Origin: Przewalskia tangutica
Taxonomy: Eukaryota > Streptophyta > Magnoliopsida > Solanales > Solanaceae
Assembly: GCA_029844215.1 (NCBI GenBank)
Contig: CM056728.1
Location: 84,629,676 to 84,693,675, forward strand
Direction of reading: 5' to 3'
DNA: 64,000 nucleotides
Shown in pieces: positions 11,845-23,518 of the stretch. Each line of letters begins with the position of its first letter. Position 1 is the first letter of the stretch. The notes beneath the pieces are model-generated. The model was not told the DNA's origin. It searched no databases and saw only the letters and a program-made list of their open reading frames with translations. A program made the position numbers and the translations under genes.

Positions 11845-12646
11845 CCATTCTTTTATCTTTCTTAAGTCGTTATACCTAACTTCCCATAAAGCTAGTATAA
11901 CTCTTAGCTTTTAAAACCAGGTATTACTCTTCTTTCAAAAACGATTCTTAATTCTTTTTGAAATACTTCAAGATTCTTATTATTTAAAACTCAAGTCAAA
12001 AGACATCGGAGTAAAACCACGTTCAGTTAACACACGTACGTCTACCGTACTATATATATATTCTTTTAAAATATCATGCTCAAGAGGATAGGAAGAATCA
12101 CATACCTCGCGACGATTATCGACTATTAGTAAATAGCTCCAAAGTACTGTAATCCGGCTAGCCCTTTCCACCCTTCGAGTAGAATACGCTACTTGCAGTA
12201 CTCCAACCTCGATAAGCCCAAAATTATCCAAGTTTTAATGTCGATCCTGAGCAACGTTTAGCTCCTACTCTGGGCGCTCCAACCCGCTCCAAACAACCCT
12301 TAGAAGTTCTACGCAACTTCTTCTTAATACTTCAACCCGCTATGAAGATTTTCCTTAGGGTTTCGTTTAGTGACTAAAGGAAGTATAATAGTATTTCTGG
12401 GCTTTTAGTATAGGTGTAACCTTGGAATACTACAAGGTATTTGGGAATAGTAACAATACTTGGAGAGTATTTTTCTACCAAGGGGGGTATTTTACGATAA
12501 CAACTAGGTAGGGGTTTCAGAGAAGCCTTCACAAAGGGGGGGGGGGGTGATTTGGACGAGAGCTTTAAGAGGGAGGGAGAGGGATTTCAAGACTTGGAAA
12601 TTTCTCAAGTGTGGATGAAGAATTCCTTCAACTAAGGGGGGGGGGG

Positions 12647-12654
12647 TATTTATA
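12647..12654 (-). promoter_or_regulatory. Putative LTR TATA box (A, 5' LTR)
   Basis: TATAAATA on the minus strand, at the equivalent place to 3354-3361. As the 5' LTR copy it would drive the element, but the LINE lies about 0.8 kb downstream in the transcribed direction. Confidence 0.6.
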
Positions 12655-13061
12655 GGACTTTCAAGGGCTAGGATTAAGACAAGTGGTGGGCAAGTGTAGG
12701 GTGAAGATTTGGACATGTGTTTGTGGGTCCCACTTGCTCATCAACTACACAAAATATCCTACCAACTCCTTGACAAAAATGAAAGGCAAAACGTGCCATG
12801 TTTTCGTCCAAACTTCCGCCCACTTGAGGGTGACACTTGTCACCCTCTCGTTGGTCCAAAATATTTCATCTCTCGGAAAAATCCGCAAAAATTATAAATG
12901 TTGCAACCGTATTTTTCCCTTCGCAAAGTCCGAAAAACGTTTCGTCGGAAAACGATTCTTTTTGCAAGTTGTGCACAAATTTCGTCCCTTATGCCTACTT
13001 TAAGGCTAAAACTTTTGTACGTACGCCCTCACGTACTTACTCTGGAAATACGGGGTATAAC

Positions 13062-14690
13062 CGAATATGTTGTAATTGTCTAGACATAGGTTAAAATCAT
13101 GGACGAAAGTACCCCGATACTTGTGTAGTATTTAAATGTTATTGTTCTTAATCCTCATGTGTGGTAAAACTTATCATAGAAATATAAAAGGTTTCTGCAC
13201 TAGGTTGAGCTCTTGTATATCCTAACCGGAATATAATGACAGATTAGTTAACCTACTATCTTAATAAGAAGAAGAATCATTAGCATTGCATTAACACGTG
13301 AAAGAGTGGATAATTGAGGAGATTGGAACTCTATTCCCTTCATAACTGTTATAAACCCAAAGTATTATAATATTTAGTTTATTTTCTGCACTTATTCATA
13401 ATCTTAGTTATAATTCTCAAACTAAAGAACGTCAACCAAATAGATACCATAGAATAGATAACCGATACTTAATAAATCAGTCTATGTGGACGATAAACTC
13501 GGTATTACAGATCTTTATTACTTGAACGATATGTACACTTGCGTAAGCATCTAGAAATATCGCAATACTAACCTGTCTTCTTATTCAATAACTTTGTTTT
13601 AGTTGTCTTAAGCTGAGTATTGTCCCCTCCTAAAACATGTTTGTCCCTCTGGTATATGAATTTAATAGTTTTTCCTGTAATAAAATGGATCTTGCTCAGA
13701 GTAATCAGCCACTACACTTCTAGGACTATGTCAACATTTTCTAAAGACAAGATTAAGAAATCAAAAGAAAAGGTAGCCCTTGTAACAGTCACTGAAGGTT
13801 CCTGCAACTAAGGCAATCTGCACCTTCCTACCATCAGCTACACACCCAGTTTGTTCCTTACAAAACTAGCATTGCATCTTAACTTTTTTTTTTGTTGCCA
13901 CTTCTTCCTCAATGAAATTATGGGTACTTCCTGTGGGGGTAAGAATTTGTGAAGATTTCTTTTTTGCTCATAGTAACCAGTGACTCAAATGGTCCAATAT
14001 GTACAGAATTGATCATACATTCATTTGAATCATCATATATGTCATGATCACCTATAGTTTTGCATATTTAAGATCTTTGCAGTAAGATAATCTTGGAAAC
14101 CTTTTGTCTACCTATCATTTTTATCTTGAGCTCTTTATGTGAATGTGAATGTAAGGTAAAATGTTAAAACTGATCCCAATAGCTGTTGCCTGTTAATTTG
14201 GGATACCATTTACATTAAATTGGTTGTTGCTTGTTATTAATATACCTTATGTGTAATACCACTTAGTACCACTGTTTGATGGTTGTTCTGCTTTGGCTAC
14301 TACCTACTTCAGTAGCATGTATGAACTTGAAGTAGAAATGTGTAAAGGGTGTAGATGTTTTGCATGATCTGTCAATTTGCTTGAAGCACTGGATGTACCT
14401 AGTATATAAGTTGTATATCACATTGTATAACACTCATAGCTTGCCATGATATGGAATGTTTCCTTTTAATTTGCTGAAACTAGGATGCATCTTAGGTGCT
14501 GGGAAGTTTATTTGCTAAGTGTCAGGTTGCCAACTGTTTCTCTGGGGGGAATCATTAAGCCATCGTCTTGGTAAGATATCTGGAAGATCTAATTTGCAGT
14601 GCTATGACATGTTGGCATATTAATTAATTAATTCCTGAAGTTGTTATTATAACTACTGTTTTGTTTCACCTGCTACTACTGCCCCTGCCC
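13062..14690. other. AT-rich stretch with no recognised gene or repeat
   Basis: No significant open frame, no similarity to other parts of the window, and no TE terminal motif. Texture is like intron or low-copy intergenic DNA. This is the longest part of the window that does not resemble a transposable element. Confidence 0.4.
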
Positions 14691-14739
14691 AGAGTGGCAA
14701 AATTTGAGCCAAAATAAATATTACCTGGTGAGTAGTCAG

Positions 14740-15620
14740 TGGGGATTCCTGGTAGAGAAATATATTCACTCCCTTGAGTAGTCAGTGGGAGAAATATATT
14801 CATTTGCATTGCATTCATATATTATCGTGACCACTTGTGCTATGCACACTACTATATGATAAATATTATATATATGTCGGGGAAATGGAGAAAGGGAAGG
14901 TGTTATATACGCACACCACCTGTAGCTGGTACAAATTATCACAAAAGAGCCCGAAGAGGCTAACATGAATCGATGTCCATGTGTGGACGATATAACCAGA
15001 TGCACACAGAGGCGGTTATGGACAGGAAGAGCCCTTGTGTGGCCAATATATATGTATATCGCATTTGCATCATGCATGACATTTAGAAATATTACGCCAC
15101 AGAGGTTGATAATGAAATGATGCCCCCACAGGGTATTATGGTAAGAAAGATTGCCCGATGAGGCCGAGGTATATGCATACTGCATTGTGCATACCATTTA
15201 GACATATTCATTAGGGCCCTCAATGGCAAGTATTGTCGGTCAGTTGTTTCTATTTCAGATTGTGATACATCTTGGTTATGTTATTTCTTATGTCTGACAT
15301 ACTCAGTACATCAGTCGTACTGACGTTTCTTTTATCGGGGAACACTGCGTTTTATGCCCGCATGTTCATACTAATATGGTGACAGATTGTACTAAGAGAT
15401 TGCTGGTTTAACTGTGTGGGAGCACTCTACTTATTCCAGAGTTGCAGTCTGGTTATGGTACGTTATACTCTTAGAGGCTTGTAGATAAGTTTTCTGTGAT
15501 TAGTTGTCATACATGACTTTATCGGCCTTGATATATATATATATGGTTAAGTATGGATTGTATGGTCCGGGTGCCCATCGCGGCCCTCTGATTTGGATCG
15601 TGACATTTTCAGAATATCAA
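14740..15620 (+). mobile_element. Decayed Ty3/gypsy LTR-like remnant
   Basis: Contains phrases typical of the 3' half of Solanaceae gypsy LTRs: a cagtcgtactgacg block near 15310, a ggggaacactgcg...atgcccgcatg block near 15340-15365, and gagagcactctact-like text near 15415. It ends ...gatcgtgaca near 15604. Repeated tatatgcatttgcat-like text precedes it. Ends and target duplication are not defined. Confidence 0.45.
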
Positions 15621-15689
15621 ACTATTAGTCATTTGAACTTTCCTATATGGAGATACTACTGTTTTACTAAGAAGTATCAAAAACAAGTT

Positions 15690-17165
15690 TAAAATTGTGA
15701 TGCCATATAAAAGGAATATAACATGTCCAACAAAGTCAAAGGAGAAAAGTAGATTAGATTAAATAAGAAGAAGCAGCAAATATAGCAACAAAGGCAATAT
15801 AAGGTAATTATTAACTCTATGCTATTCATGTGACAACTTATCCATTAAGTGAGCCCAAGATGACACATCTTTTTAATTAATTCTTGAATGACCACATTTT
15901 ATGTTTGTAATGACTAACCAAGTGGTCCCAAGATAAGGAGATAACTATTACTCAAGAAAACTCTCTTATGAATTTCTATTATTCTGGAAAAGGCCCAAAG
16001 AAGTAATCTTCACCACAAAATCAAAAAAACAGAAAGGGGGAAAAAGCATTTGTCTTTATAACTACAATCTACTTACAGATGAATTTTGTTGCAAGGAAAT
16101 ACTTTATGAGTTCATGGCTTGTACGCTAAGTGAATCATATTGAAGTTTTATCTACTGGTCTACCAATTCCGGACGTTGCTAAGGTACACACAAGGTAGAG
16201 AAATATCGAATAAGAATCTCAAGAACATCAAGAGTTTTCAAGGTGAGTTGTAGTCAAAATCCTTTTTCAACCCCCTTCCGAGTTTCTAAGCTTATTAATG
16301 GTTGTATGAGTTAATTGTTACGCTGCTTTAACGTGTTGTGGTGCTGGAAAAATATAGTTAAAGGATATATGTGCTCAGGTTGTTGTCGACTTGAGGAGGA
16401 AAGAGAAACGGAGAGATGCGAACTTGTTGCCCGATAGTCGGTTGTTGAACTAATTGTAGTTAACATTAGTATCTTTGTTGTTGATTGTAGATCTAGGTGT
16501 GAAGGAGGTTGATTTCAGCGTGATACGTCGAGGTTTGGTATATGGTAGATTAAGGCTCACTCTCTCTTTCTTTTGGCATGACCTATGAATAAATGTAATC
16601 ATAGCGATTCCTTCAAAAAGAACTCTATTATTAAGATGGAACTTATGAATACCTTTGCTTCATAGTGGTATATTTCATGACTCTTATTGTTATTTGTCAG
16701 GAGCACTTTTCTCTTTGATGGTATCTTGTATCGTATGCCTTTTTATGAACTTTATTATCATCAGACGATTGATACAAACATAGTTACTAATGACAATCGG
16801 AGGATAACGATCTTGAGTCACTTTGATCAGATTCATAAGGTCCTTCAGAGTAATTGCATGCATTATATATATGTATGTATATCTTTTACGACATCACACC
16901 ATGCTATACTCGGTCAGACATGCACTTATATGTGCACACCACTGCTGTTGGGAAGTTTATGATGATGATAACCCCAAAGCGCGACTTAATGATGATGAGA
17001 TAGCCACGATGTGTGGTGTATGTATATATACGTATACATGAGTTTTAAAGTAAAGTATCCATATTTCTTACCCATGGGGGCACTCAGAGTTGTTTCTATA
17101 TTGTTCTATTTACAGTCTTGCATTCATCACAGTTTCAGCTTTGTGCTCCATTTACACTACAAATT
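15690..17165 (+). mobile_element. Second decayed LTR-like remnant
   Basis: Text around 16140-16300 (caagagttttcaaggtgagttg) and at 16690-17130 (tcaggagcac, tatgcctttttatgaact, atgatgatgataacccc, ttacccatgggggcac) resembles gypsy LTR and leader material but has no intact terminus. No coding domain. Assignment rests on texture only. Confidence 0.3.
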
Positions 17166-17169
17166 TTAG

Positions 17170-17300
17170 CTTCTGTCAGACCAGAAGCGCTTCTGAAAAG
17201 CCAAGTCAAAGATGTCAATTTTGTCATTTTCACGAAAGTGGGTACCCAGAAGTGCTTCTGGGTACCCAGAAGCCAATCCAAACAGACACTAAATCTTTGC
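17170..17300. repeat. Palindromic MITE-like segment
   Basis: A 13-nt arm gggtacccagaag and its reverse complement flank a 2-nt centre at 17240-17267. Neighbouring text (agaagcgcttctg, ccaatccaaacagacac) resembles short nonautonomous repeats common in dicot introns and UTRs. No defined target duplication. Confidence 0.4.
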
Positions 17301-17702
17301 CCCAAATTTGCATATTGCCATTCGCCTCATTTTTCGCGTTCATCAGATTTTCGCTTTCATTTTGTTCCATCTCAATATAGTCAACAATAACCGTATTTTG
17401 ATCCAAAATTTCCTTCCCATTATTCTGCATTTGACAAATCCTTTATTTATTGATTTAGGGTTTCAAATGAAAATTTTCAGTTTCTCAGCTCGAACCTCGA
17501 TCTTCTTATAGATAGATAACTTTGAATATATTTTTCTCGAATTGATTCATATTCATGATTATAATGATAGTGTTGTACTTTTCTATATAGTAGTAGCAAA
17601 AATTGTTGTGTTTGTAGTTATAATTGTTGTATATGATTAGCAACTAATTTGTAAAATGAAGCACCATAATAATAAGAAGAAGCACCATAATAATAATAAT
17701 AA

Positions 17703-17703
<1 letters not shown>

Positions 17704-17733
<30 letters not shown>

Positions 17734-18690
17734 AAGAAGAAGAAGACGAAGAAGACGACTTGTAAACAATTTGGAGTTGTTAGAAGAAGAAGAAGAAGAA
17801 GAAGAAGAAGAAGACGAAGTTGCCAACTGGCGATAGAAGAAGACGACGAAGAAGAAGGAGAAGAAATGAAGGAGGCGAGAGTAGTGTTTTGAATGTTTTA
17901 ACGGATGCGTTTAGCTCTGTTTCTGTGGAGAAAGCGAAATGTGTTTATGATGAGGTGAAGGGAACTGGCGATAGAAATGAAGGAGGCGAGAGTAGTGTTT
18001 TGAATGTTTTAACGGATGCGTTTAGCTCTGTTTCTGTGGAGAAAGCGAAATGTGTTTATGATGAGGTGAAGGGAGATTTGAATAAAGCAATGGCGATTCT
18101 CAGTGATATAGTAGAGCGTAAGGAAGAGGATAAGATCTCTAATTGTTCTAGTTCGATTGGAAATGTTGGTTCAAGTAACTCTCATGTATTTGTTAGATTT
18201 CATTATTCAGTTCAGAGGAAGAAGAATCAGAAGAAGAAGAATCAGAAGAATCAGAAGAAGAAGAATCAGAAGAAGAAGAAGAATCAGAAGAAGAATCATC
18301 AGAATCAGAAGAAGAAGAAGAAGAATCATCAGAATCAGAATCAGAAGAAGAATCAGAAGAAGAAGCAGAAGAAGAAGCAGAAGAAGAAGCAGCAGAAGAA
18401 GCAGAAGAAGAAGCAGAAGAAGAAGAAGCAGAAGAAGAAGAAGAAGCAGAAGAAGAAGAAGAAGCAGAAGCAGAAGAAGAAGAAGCAGAAGCAGCAGAAG
18501 AAGCAGCAGAAGAAGAAGAAGAAGAAGAAGAAGCAGAAGAAGAAGAAGAAGAAGAAGCAGAAGAAGAAGAAGAAGAAGGAGAAGGAGGAGGAGGAGGAGG
18601 AGGAGAAGAAGGAGAAGGAGGAGGAGAAGGAGAAGGAGAAGAAGAAGAAGAAGAAGACGAAGAAGAAGAAGACGACGACTTGTAAACAAT
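17704..18690 (+). repeat. GAA/CAG trinucleotide expansions inside the exon
   Basis: Three tracts: 17704-17745, 17782-17813 and the main one at about 18213-18690, built from gaa with interspersed gaatca, gaagca and gga variants. The length stays open in all three forward frames (Lys/Gln, Arg/Ser, Glu/Ala) and gives poly-Leu on the reverse strand. Family members normally have a short basic run at this place, so this is an expansion. Confidence 0.85.
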
Positions 18691-18975
18691 TTGGAGTTGT
18701 TAATGGTTCGTTGCCAACTGGCGATAGAAATGAAGGAGGCGAGAGTAGTGTTTTGAATGTTTTAACGGATGCGTTTAGCTCTGTTTCTGTGGAGAAAGCG
18801 AAATGTGTTTATGATGAGGTGAAGGGAGATTTGAATAAAGCAATGGCGATTCTCAGTGATATAGTAGAGCGTAAGGAAGAGGATAAGATCTCTAATTGTT
18901 CTAGTTCGATTGGAAATGTTGGTTCAAGTAACTCTCATGTATTTGTTAGATTTCATTATTCGGTTCAGAGGAAGG
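17826..18975 (+). repeat. Locally duplicated exon segments
   Basis: The segment from aactggcgata through gaggtgaaggg appears three times (17826-17961, 17962-18071, 18716-18828). The following segment gatttgaataaagcaatgg...cagaggaag appears twice (about 18072-18222 and 18829-18975). Copies are nearly identical, so duplication is recent or an assembly artefact. The first copy of the short segment also contains an extra gaagaagacgacgaagaag insertion. Confidence 0.85.
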
Positions 18976-19040
18976 CTAGGACGAAGAAGAAATTGGTAGC
19001 TGCTACGGGAACGGTTTTGGTGATGATAGGGAAGGATTAT

Positions 19041-22000
19041 TGTTATACCCCGTATTTCCAGAGTATGTACGCGATCGTGACGATTGAACTTGAGAATTCA
19101 GGTTAGGCTCACACTAACTTTGCCTACAACAAATTGCTAGAGTCGCGTTTTGAAACGCTTTTTTTTTTCGGGAATTTCCTGGGATATTCTTTTTTTTTTT
19201 TTTTATTTTTTCCAGAGATTTTATACCAGATTTCAGTTGCTGAGGCTTACATCCCTCTTACTGGAAATTGTGGGCGAAATGAAATCGAAAAGGCCTTGGT
19301 GGTCGGGGTGTCAGGCGGTTTGCTGGTTGTTTTTGAGTTGTTCTGGGCAAATATTGGCCTCACTTCTGCTGCACTTGGCCAGATCTGGCTGGTCGCCTTT
19401 GGCCTTCTATGCTTACCTTGGCTTGAATCTCTCTCTCTTTTCTTCAAATTTTTTCATCCTTTTCCTGAAATCCTCCTTTTTCCCTCCTCCCTCTCCCCTC
19501 TCCCTCTCCCCTTTCTCTCTCCCCTACCTCTCCTCCTTGAAAGAGGCCTCAGCAGCCTGTCCTTTCTCAACAGGTTTTCCCTGTGTGCTAGGTAGCCTTC
19601 TTGTTTTCGTAGCCGTCTAGTTGATACCTTAAAGTATTTGTTTTATTGTCATATATTGCCTAAATTACCTTATACTGTAGTATAAGCCTATGAATACCTT
19701 ATATATTCAAGCCCACATAAATACAAAAATTCAACAAAATTCCACAAAATCGAAAAATCTCAAAATTAGTTGAAGTAAAGCGGTTGAGTTGGAGAACTTC
19801 TAGCGCACTGGTGGAATCGGGAGCACATTCGAGTCGGAGAGCTAACTCGAGCTTCGATCGACATTTAAGGTGGGATGATGGTGGCCTATCAGAATTCCCA
19901 AATATCTCTTGGCATTATTCAGTTGAAGCATATGTTGTTGTATAGAACTGAACGAGTTATCGATACTATATATTGAGCGTAGTTATTATATAAGAAACTC
20001 AAAGAAGAGTACCATAATCATGAGCATAAGACTTGTTAAGAGTAGAATGTTTTTGTTTTAACATAAGAATCGTTATTCGAGGGCTTAGATAACCCCGTCG
20101 CTGGTATCGCCTCAGCAAAGGAGGACGGCTACTGCTGGTTGGGAGGGTGGCCTCTTACGCCCCCGATAATGAGATCGAAGACATTGCGCCATTCAGGGCT
20201 CCATAGTGTTTCTGTAGTAATGTTCTAACTGAGGATCTAAATATTGGAGTAGCCGACGCTGGAGTGTAGCCTTAGCTTTAAGGTTATGTAGCAGCGCGAG
20301 GGCAAGAGGTTTAGATCTCTTCTAGCATTGGAGCGCTACCGTATGGTTGCCGGTGCATTTATACGAGGTGGCTTCATTACCCTTGAAATCTCTTTTCTAG
20401 CCACACTATGTGATGAAATTTTAGCAACGTGATGTTTATGGTTTTAATTGGTAAAAACATTAAAGTGTTGCATTGTAAGTTTTTATAGTTGGTTTATAGA
20501 CTTTTAATTCATAAGAAAATAGCTTGTGGTTTTAAAAAACTGTCCGATTTAAACTATAAAGAGAACGTTAAGTTCAACAAAAGAAACTAGAATTCTACAA
20601 AGATTTTCAAATCTTTCGAAAAAGAAAGTAATACTTGATTTTAAAATTAAAAGTAGTAGGAGCTTATACTAGGTTAGCATTGAATAAAACAAATGTTTGA
20701 TCGATTTCGTGAATGATAACGTAATACAAGAATATCCACTACACAAATTAATAAAAGGAAAATAGTTTGTGGCATTGGCGATAACAGACTATAAAAACTA
20801 ACCTTGCCAAAATAAGCAGAGATGAACATAAAATGAAAATACTTGTTATATCCATGTCATACGAATAAACATAAAAGATACTTATCTTCAATATATAAAG
20901 CACTAGTTTTATACTAGAATGAAAAGAGAATTGAATTAAAAATTTAAGTGATATCTTAAACTTTTACAAGAGATACCATCTGACAACTATATTGAAATAA
21001 ATTCAAACTCGGAGAAATAAAATAATTACTTGATTTTAAAAGATCAGTAGTTTTCATTACTTGAGTTTGTTTACACTAAAGATTTGTTTGACTAGTTTCA
21101 TACCTATGTTAGTTTGTGAACAGGTTGCGTATTTTTTGAGATTAAATAGATACTCGCCTATTAATCTTATAATATGCGTAGACTTCAAAGATAATGACCA
21201 GTGTTGGCCCTCGCGGTAGGCAACCCGTCGTTGTTGATTGATTTGGTAACAAAGCGAAGCTGTGTTGATAGTATAAGTAATTATATTGACACCTCAGCAG
21301 AAACCAGACTACGACGATGTGTGTGCGGATTTAATCGATGATACCAGCGAGATTTTAAGTTGATCGTGAGTCTGTTTTAATAGACGCGTCCGGACGTCCG
21401 GTTACATAAGCATCAGCGTGATCATTCGGTGGTACGCCAGCGATGCAGGACGGCTAATCGAGAGTATACCTGGGTGGTTCCGCGGCTTTCACTTAGATTT
21501 ATTATTTGGGGAGTTGTACTCGCTATCCTTTGTGCTCTCGACGGCGCTTGAGCTACCCGACGAAGGTATTCACGTAATGGAGTAGCTACCTCGATGCGGC
21601 GGTTTGCATGATTCGCTCATGATTTACCACGCGAGGATTAACATCATGAATTGCCCAGCCGTGAACCCAGAGTCATGCGCGCCTGTCTCTGCCATATAGG
21701 CCGTGTTTCATTTGACTATTTTTCAGTTTCCGTTCGACTCGTGACTACAACACTAATCGTTAGTAGCTTCACTTGTGCACGCGGTGACACTGTTCCGCAT
21801 CGCCTTTATTTAGGCACCAGGTCGATCGTGAAGCTCCGCCTTCCTTATGGCATCTTCGCATAGTCCCCTCATTCTGCATGAGTTGCATTGGTACGGCGGC
21901 CCCGTTCAAATGTGGGGCGTGAGACCATATGTATGTATTTACGTGACGAGGCGTCAAGTTGATTAAACCGCTCATTTGATAGAGTTGTTATGTATATGGT

Positions 22001-22133
22001 TAGTAAAGCATCTTTTTCTTCAGCATCGCTTTATACTATGATTTCTGTTATGACGTTTTGTATGTTCCATTGACACTCCGATGCACGCACCAGGGCGCCG
22101 TGGTGCACTACCACGCAGTAAAGGGTCGTGACA
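19041..22133 (+). mobile_element. Solo LTR related to the A/B/C family
   Basis: Starts TGTTATACCCCGTATTTCCA and ends GGGTCGTGACA, with a perfect 5-bp target duplication attat at 19036-19040 and 22134-22138. Interior landmarks near the 3' end (gtgaagctccgcc, ggtacggcggccccg) match the A/B/C LTRs. Most of the 3.09 kb is diverged and lacks the sub-repeat array. No internal sequence, PBS or polypurine tract follows, so it is the product of LTR-LTR recombination. It splits a coding exon. Confidence 0.85.
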
Positions 22134-22263
22134 ATTATGTGAGGACAACTCTAAAAAAAGTTGTTCGAAATTCAAGGGCGGTGACGAAGATGTCGAACAG
22201 TTTTTGTGTTCCATGCTCAGGGAGGACTATGCTTTGGCTTAGCTGTCGTCGGAGATGTTTTAT

Positions 22264-22269
22264 GTGAGT
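22264..22269 (+). other. Probable splice donor of the SMR-like exon
   Basis: gtgagt follows the conserved coding text and is followed by AT-rich intron-like sequence (gatatttttctattg). No acceptor or second exon identified. Confidence 0.4.
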
Positions 22270-22419
22270 GATATTTTTCTATTGAACTTTACAATTTGCG
22301 AAATTAGTTGCTGGTTAGAATTATGAAATGATTATTTAGGTCGTGTATAGTTATTTATGTATTAGTCATTTCATTTTTTACTCTATATAAAATAATACAT
22401 AATCGACTAATAACTTATA

Positions 22420-22560
22420 CTCCCTCCATCCCATTTTATATGAAGGTTTTTTATTTGACACAAAATTTAAGAAATAATAGAAGACTTTTGAAACTTGTGT
22501 GGCTAGTGAAAGAAAATAATCCCTTGATTATTTTTATTTATGTTTAAATTGGGCCATATG
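22420..22560 (+). mobile_element. Truncated MITE (ctccctcc terminus)
   Basis: Begins TA-ctccctccatcccatttta, a terminus typical of Stowaway/mariner-type MITEs in plants, and continues with text common in Solanaceae copies (gacacaaaatttaag, acttttgaaacttgtg). The opposite inverted repeat is missing. Confidence 0.55.
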
Positions 22561-22569
22561 AATAACTAT

Positions 22570-23070
22570 AAAGTTGGCCAATATCTCTCACAGGGACAGG
22601 AGTTCATTAGGCTCCACCTCGTCTCAGCCCAACCCTTTTAAGGGGGCAAAAACCCTTACCTCGTGAAACTTATTCATTACCGAACATGTATCTCTGCAGT
22701 AATTGCCCGGGGACTTTTCATACCCACTTAAGGAGTGTACCTTCTTGACCTATTCACATCGTCTTGCAGTCTAGATATATACGCTTACAAACTGGTAGTG
22801 TAGTGTTGTTATTGTAGGCCCGCTTCACCTATAATACTAATAGGCGCAATATTACTTTATAGTTCCTCGTAATTTAATTTTGCTGCTATGTGTTTTTAGT
22901 GTACTTTGTTTATCCAATTTTTTTTTGCGGTAGTTACTGCTTCTTTTTTCAGAATGTGCTATCATAGCTTATTCTCTTTTTTGTACTAGCATTTTCATAT
23001 TGTTTTAAATTTCTTGTCCGGATCTGACTGTTTCTCTTGTTTGGCATTGTTATGCTTGCCTTGCTTATGC
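22570..23070. other. No recognised feature
   Basis: Mixed AT-rich sequence without coding or repeat signature that I can name. T-runs at 22918-22926 and elsewhere. Not repeated in the window. Confidence 0.3.
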
Positions 23071-23083
23071 TTAGGCTTTGTCT

Positions 23084-23206
23084 TGAGCCAAGGGTCTCTT
23101 GGAAACAACCGCTCTACCTACCAAGGTAGATGTAAGGTCTGCCTACACCTTACCCTCCCTAGATCCCACGTTGTGATATTTTACTGGGTATGTTGTATTT
23201 TCATTA
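23084..23206 (+). mobile_element. SINE-like fragment
   Basis: The text gagccaagggtctcttgg, ggtagatgtaaggtctgcc, taccctccctagatccca and ctgggtatgttgta follows the common Solanaceae SINE-like 3' region (Au/TS/SolS type). A tRNA-related 5' head with A and B boxes is not evident, so it is truncated. Subfamily not assigned. Confidence 0.5.
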
Positions 23207-23518
23207 ATGTAAAGGGTTTATACACATTATATATAATATTTAATTATGAAAATTAAATTTCCTTTTCCTAGTACAAAACTACTACCATAATTACACATGT
23301 AGAAGTATTATAATACTATCAAGTAAATATATGTGTACATTAGGAATATACACGGCATATACACATATATTCTTTCATACCCCGCAATCATAGCGGGCGG
23401 TTGTCGTACGCTGAGACTGTTTTAAAATCTTCAAATAAAACTAAGGAAAGACTCTCTTAGTAAAGATGTCAACAATTTGATACCGTGAAGGGACATGCAA
23501 GACATAATTGTCCACGAG

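Larger units (their letters stand above)
448..13061 (-). mobile_element. Element A: non-autonomous gag-only Ty3/gypsy (Del/Tekay-like) retrotransposon
   Basis: Read on the minus strand the order is 5' LTR (13061-6238, interrupted by a LINE), primer-binding site (6233-6222), gag (about 6027-4747), a noncoding stretch, polypurine tract (about 3785-3769) and 3' LTR (3768-448). No protease, reverse transcriptase, RNase H or integrase is found in the 2.47-kb internal region, so the copy cannot move without help. LTRs (about 3.3 kb without the LINE) are longer than the internal part. Over about 690 bp of AT-rich sequence (1870-2560 against 7490-8170) I see only about two differences between the LTRs, so insertion looks recent. 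The gag type and PBS fit the Del/Tekay chromovirus lineage. No clear target duplication is seen because the left terminus is missing. Confidence 0.85.
6238..13061 (-). repeat. 5' LTR of element A (right copy), interrupted by a LINE
   Basis: Begins tgtcacgacccg next to the PBS and ends ggggtataac at 13061. LTR sequence is continuous across 8186/11845 when the LINE is ignored. In AT-rich parts it is almost identical to 448-3768. Confidence 0.85.
17656..22263 (+). pseudogene. First exon of an SMR-domain-protein-like gene (At5g58720 type), split by a solo LTR
   Basis: The only host-gene sequence seen. ATG at 17656 opens a Lys/His/Asn-rich start, then a CUE-like segment (ESSVLNVLTDAFSSVSVEKA and GDLNKAMAILSDIVE), a Ser-rich linker, and a VAATGTVLVMIGKDY block that recalls the N-terminal half of plant SMR-domain proteins. 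A solo LTR interrupts right after this at 19041-22133. On its far side coding resumes with EQFLCSMLREDYALA, a feature of the same family, then a tag stop at 22239-22241 and a gtgagt donor at 22264. Damage: a GAA/CAG expansion, segment duplications, a frame difference at an A7 run (22153-22159) and the stop. Downstream exons with the nuclease-like SMR domain are not found here. Family assignment is from memory of motifs. Confidence 0.55.

Noticed and set aside
18207..18689. 160-codon minus-strand poly-Leu frame as a membrane protein
   Set aside because: It is the reverse strand of the GAA/CAG tract; the composition follows from the triplet repeat and there is no family motif.
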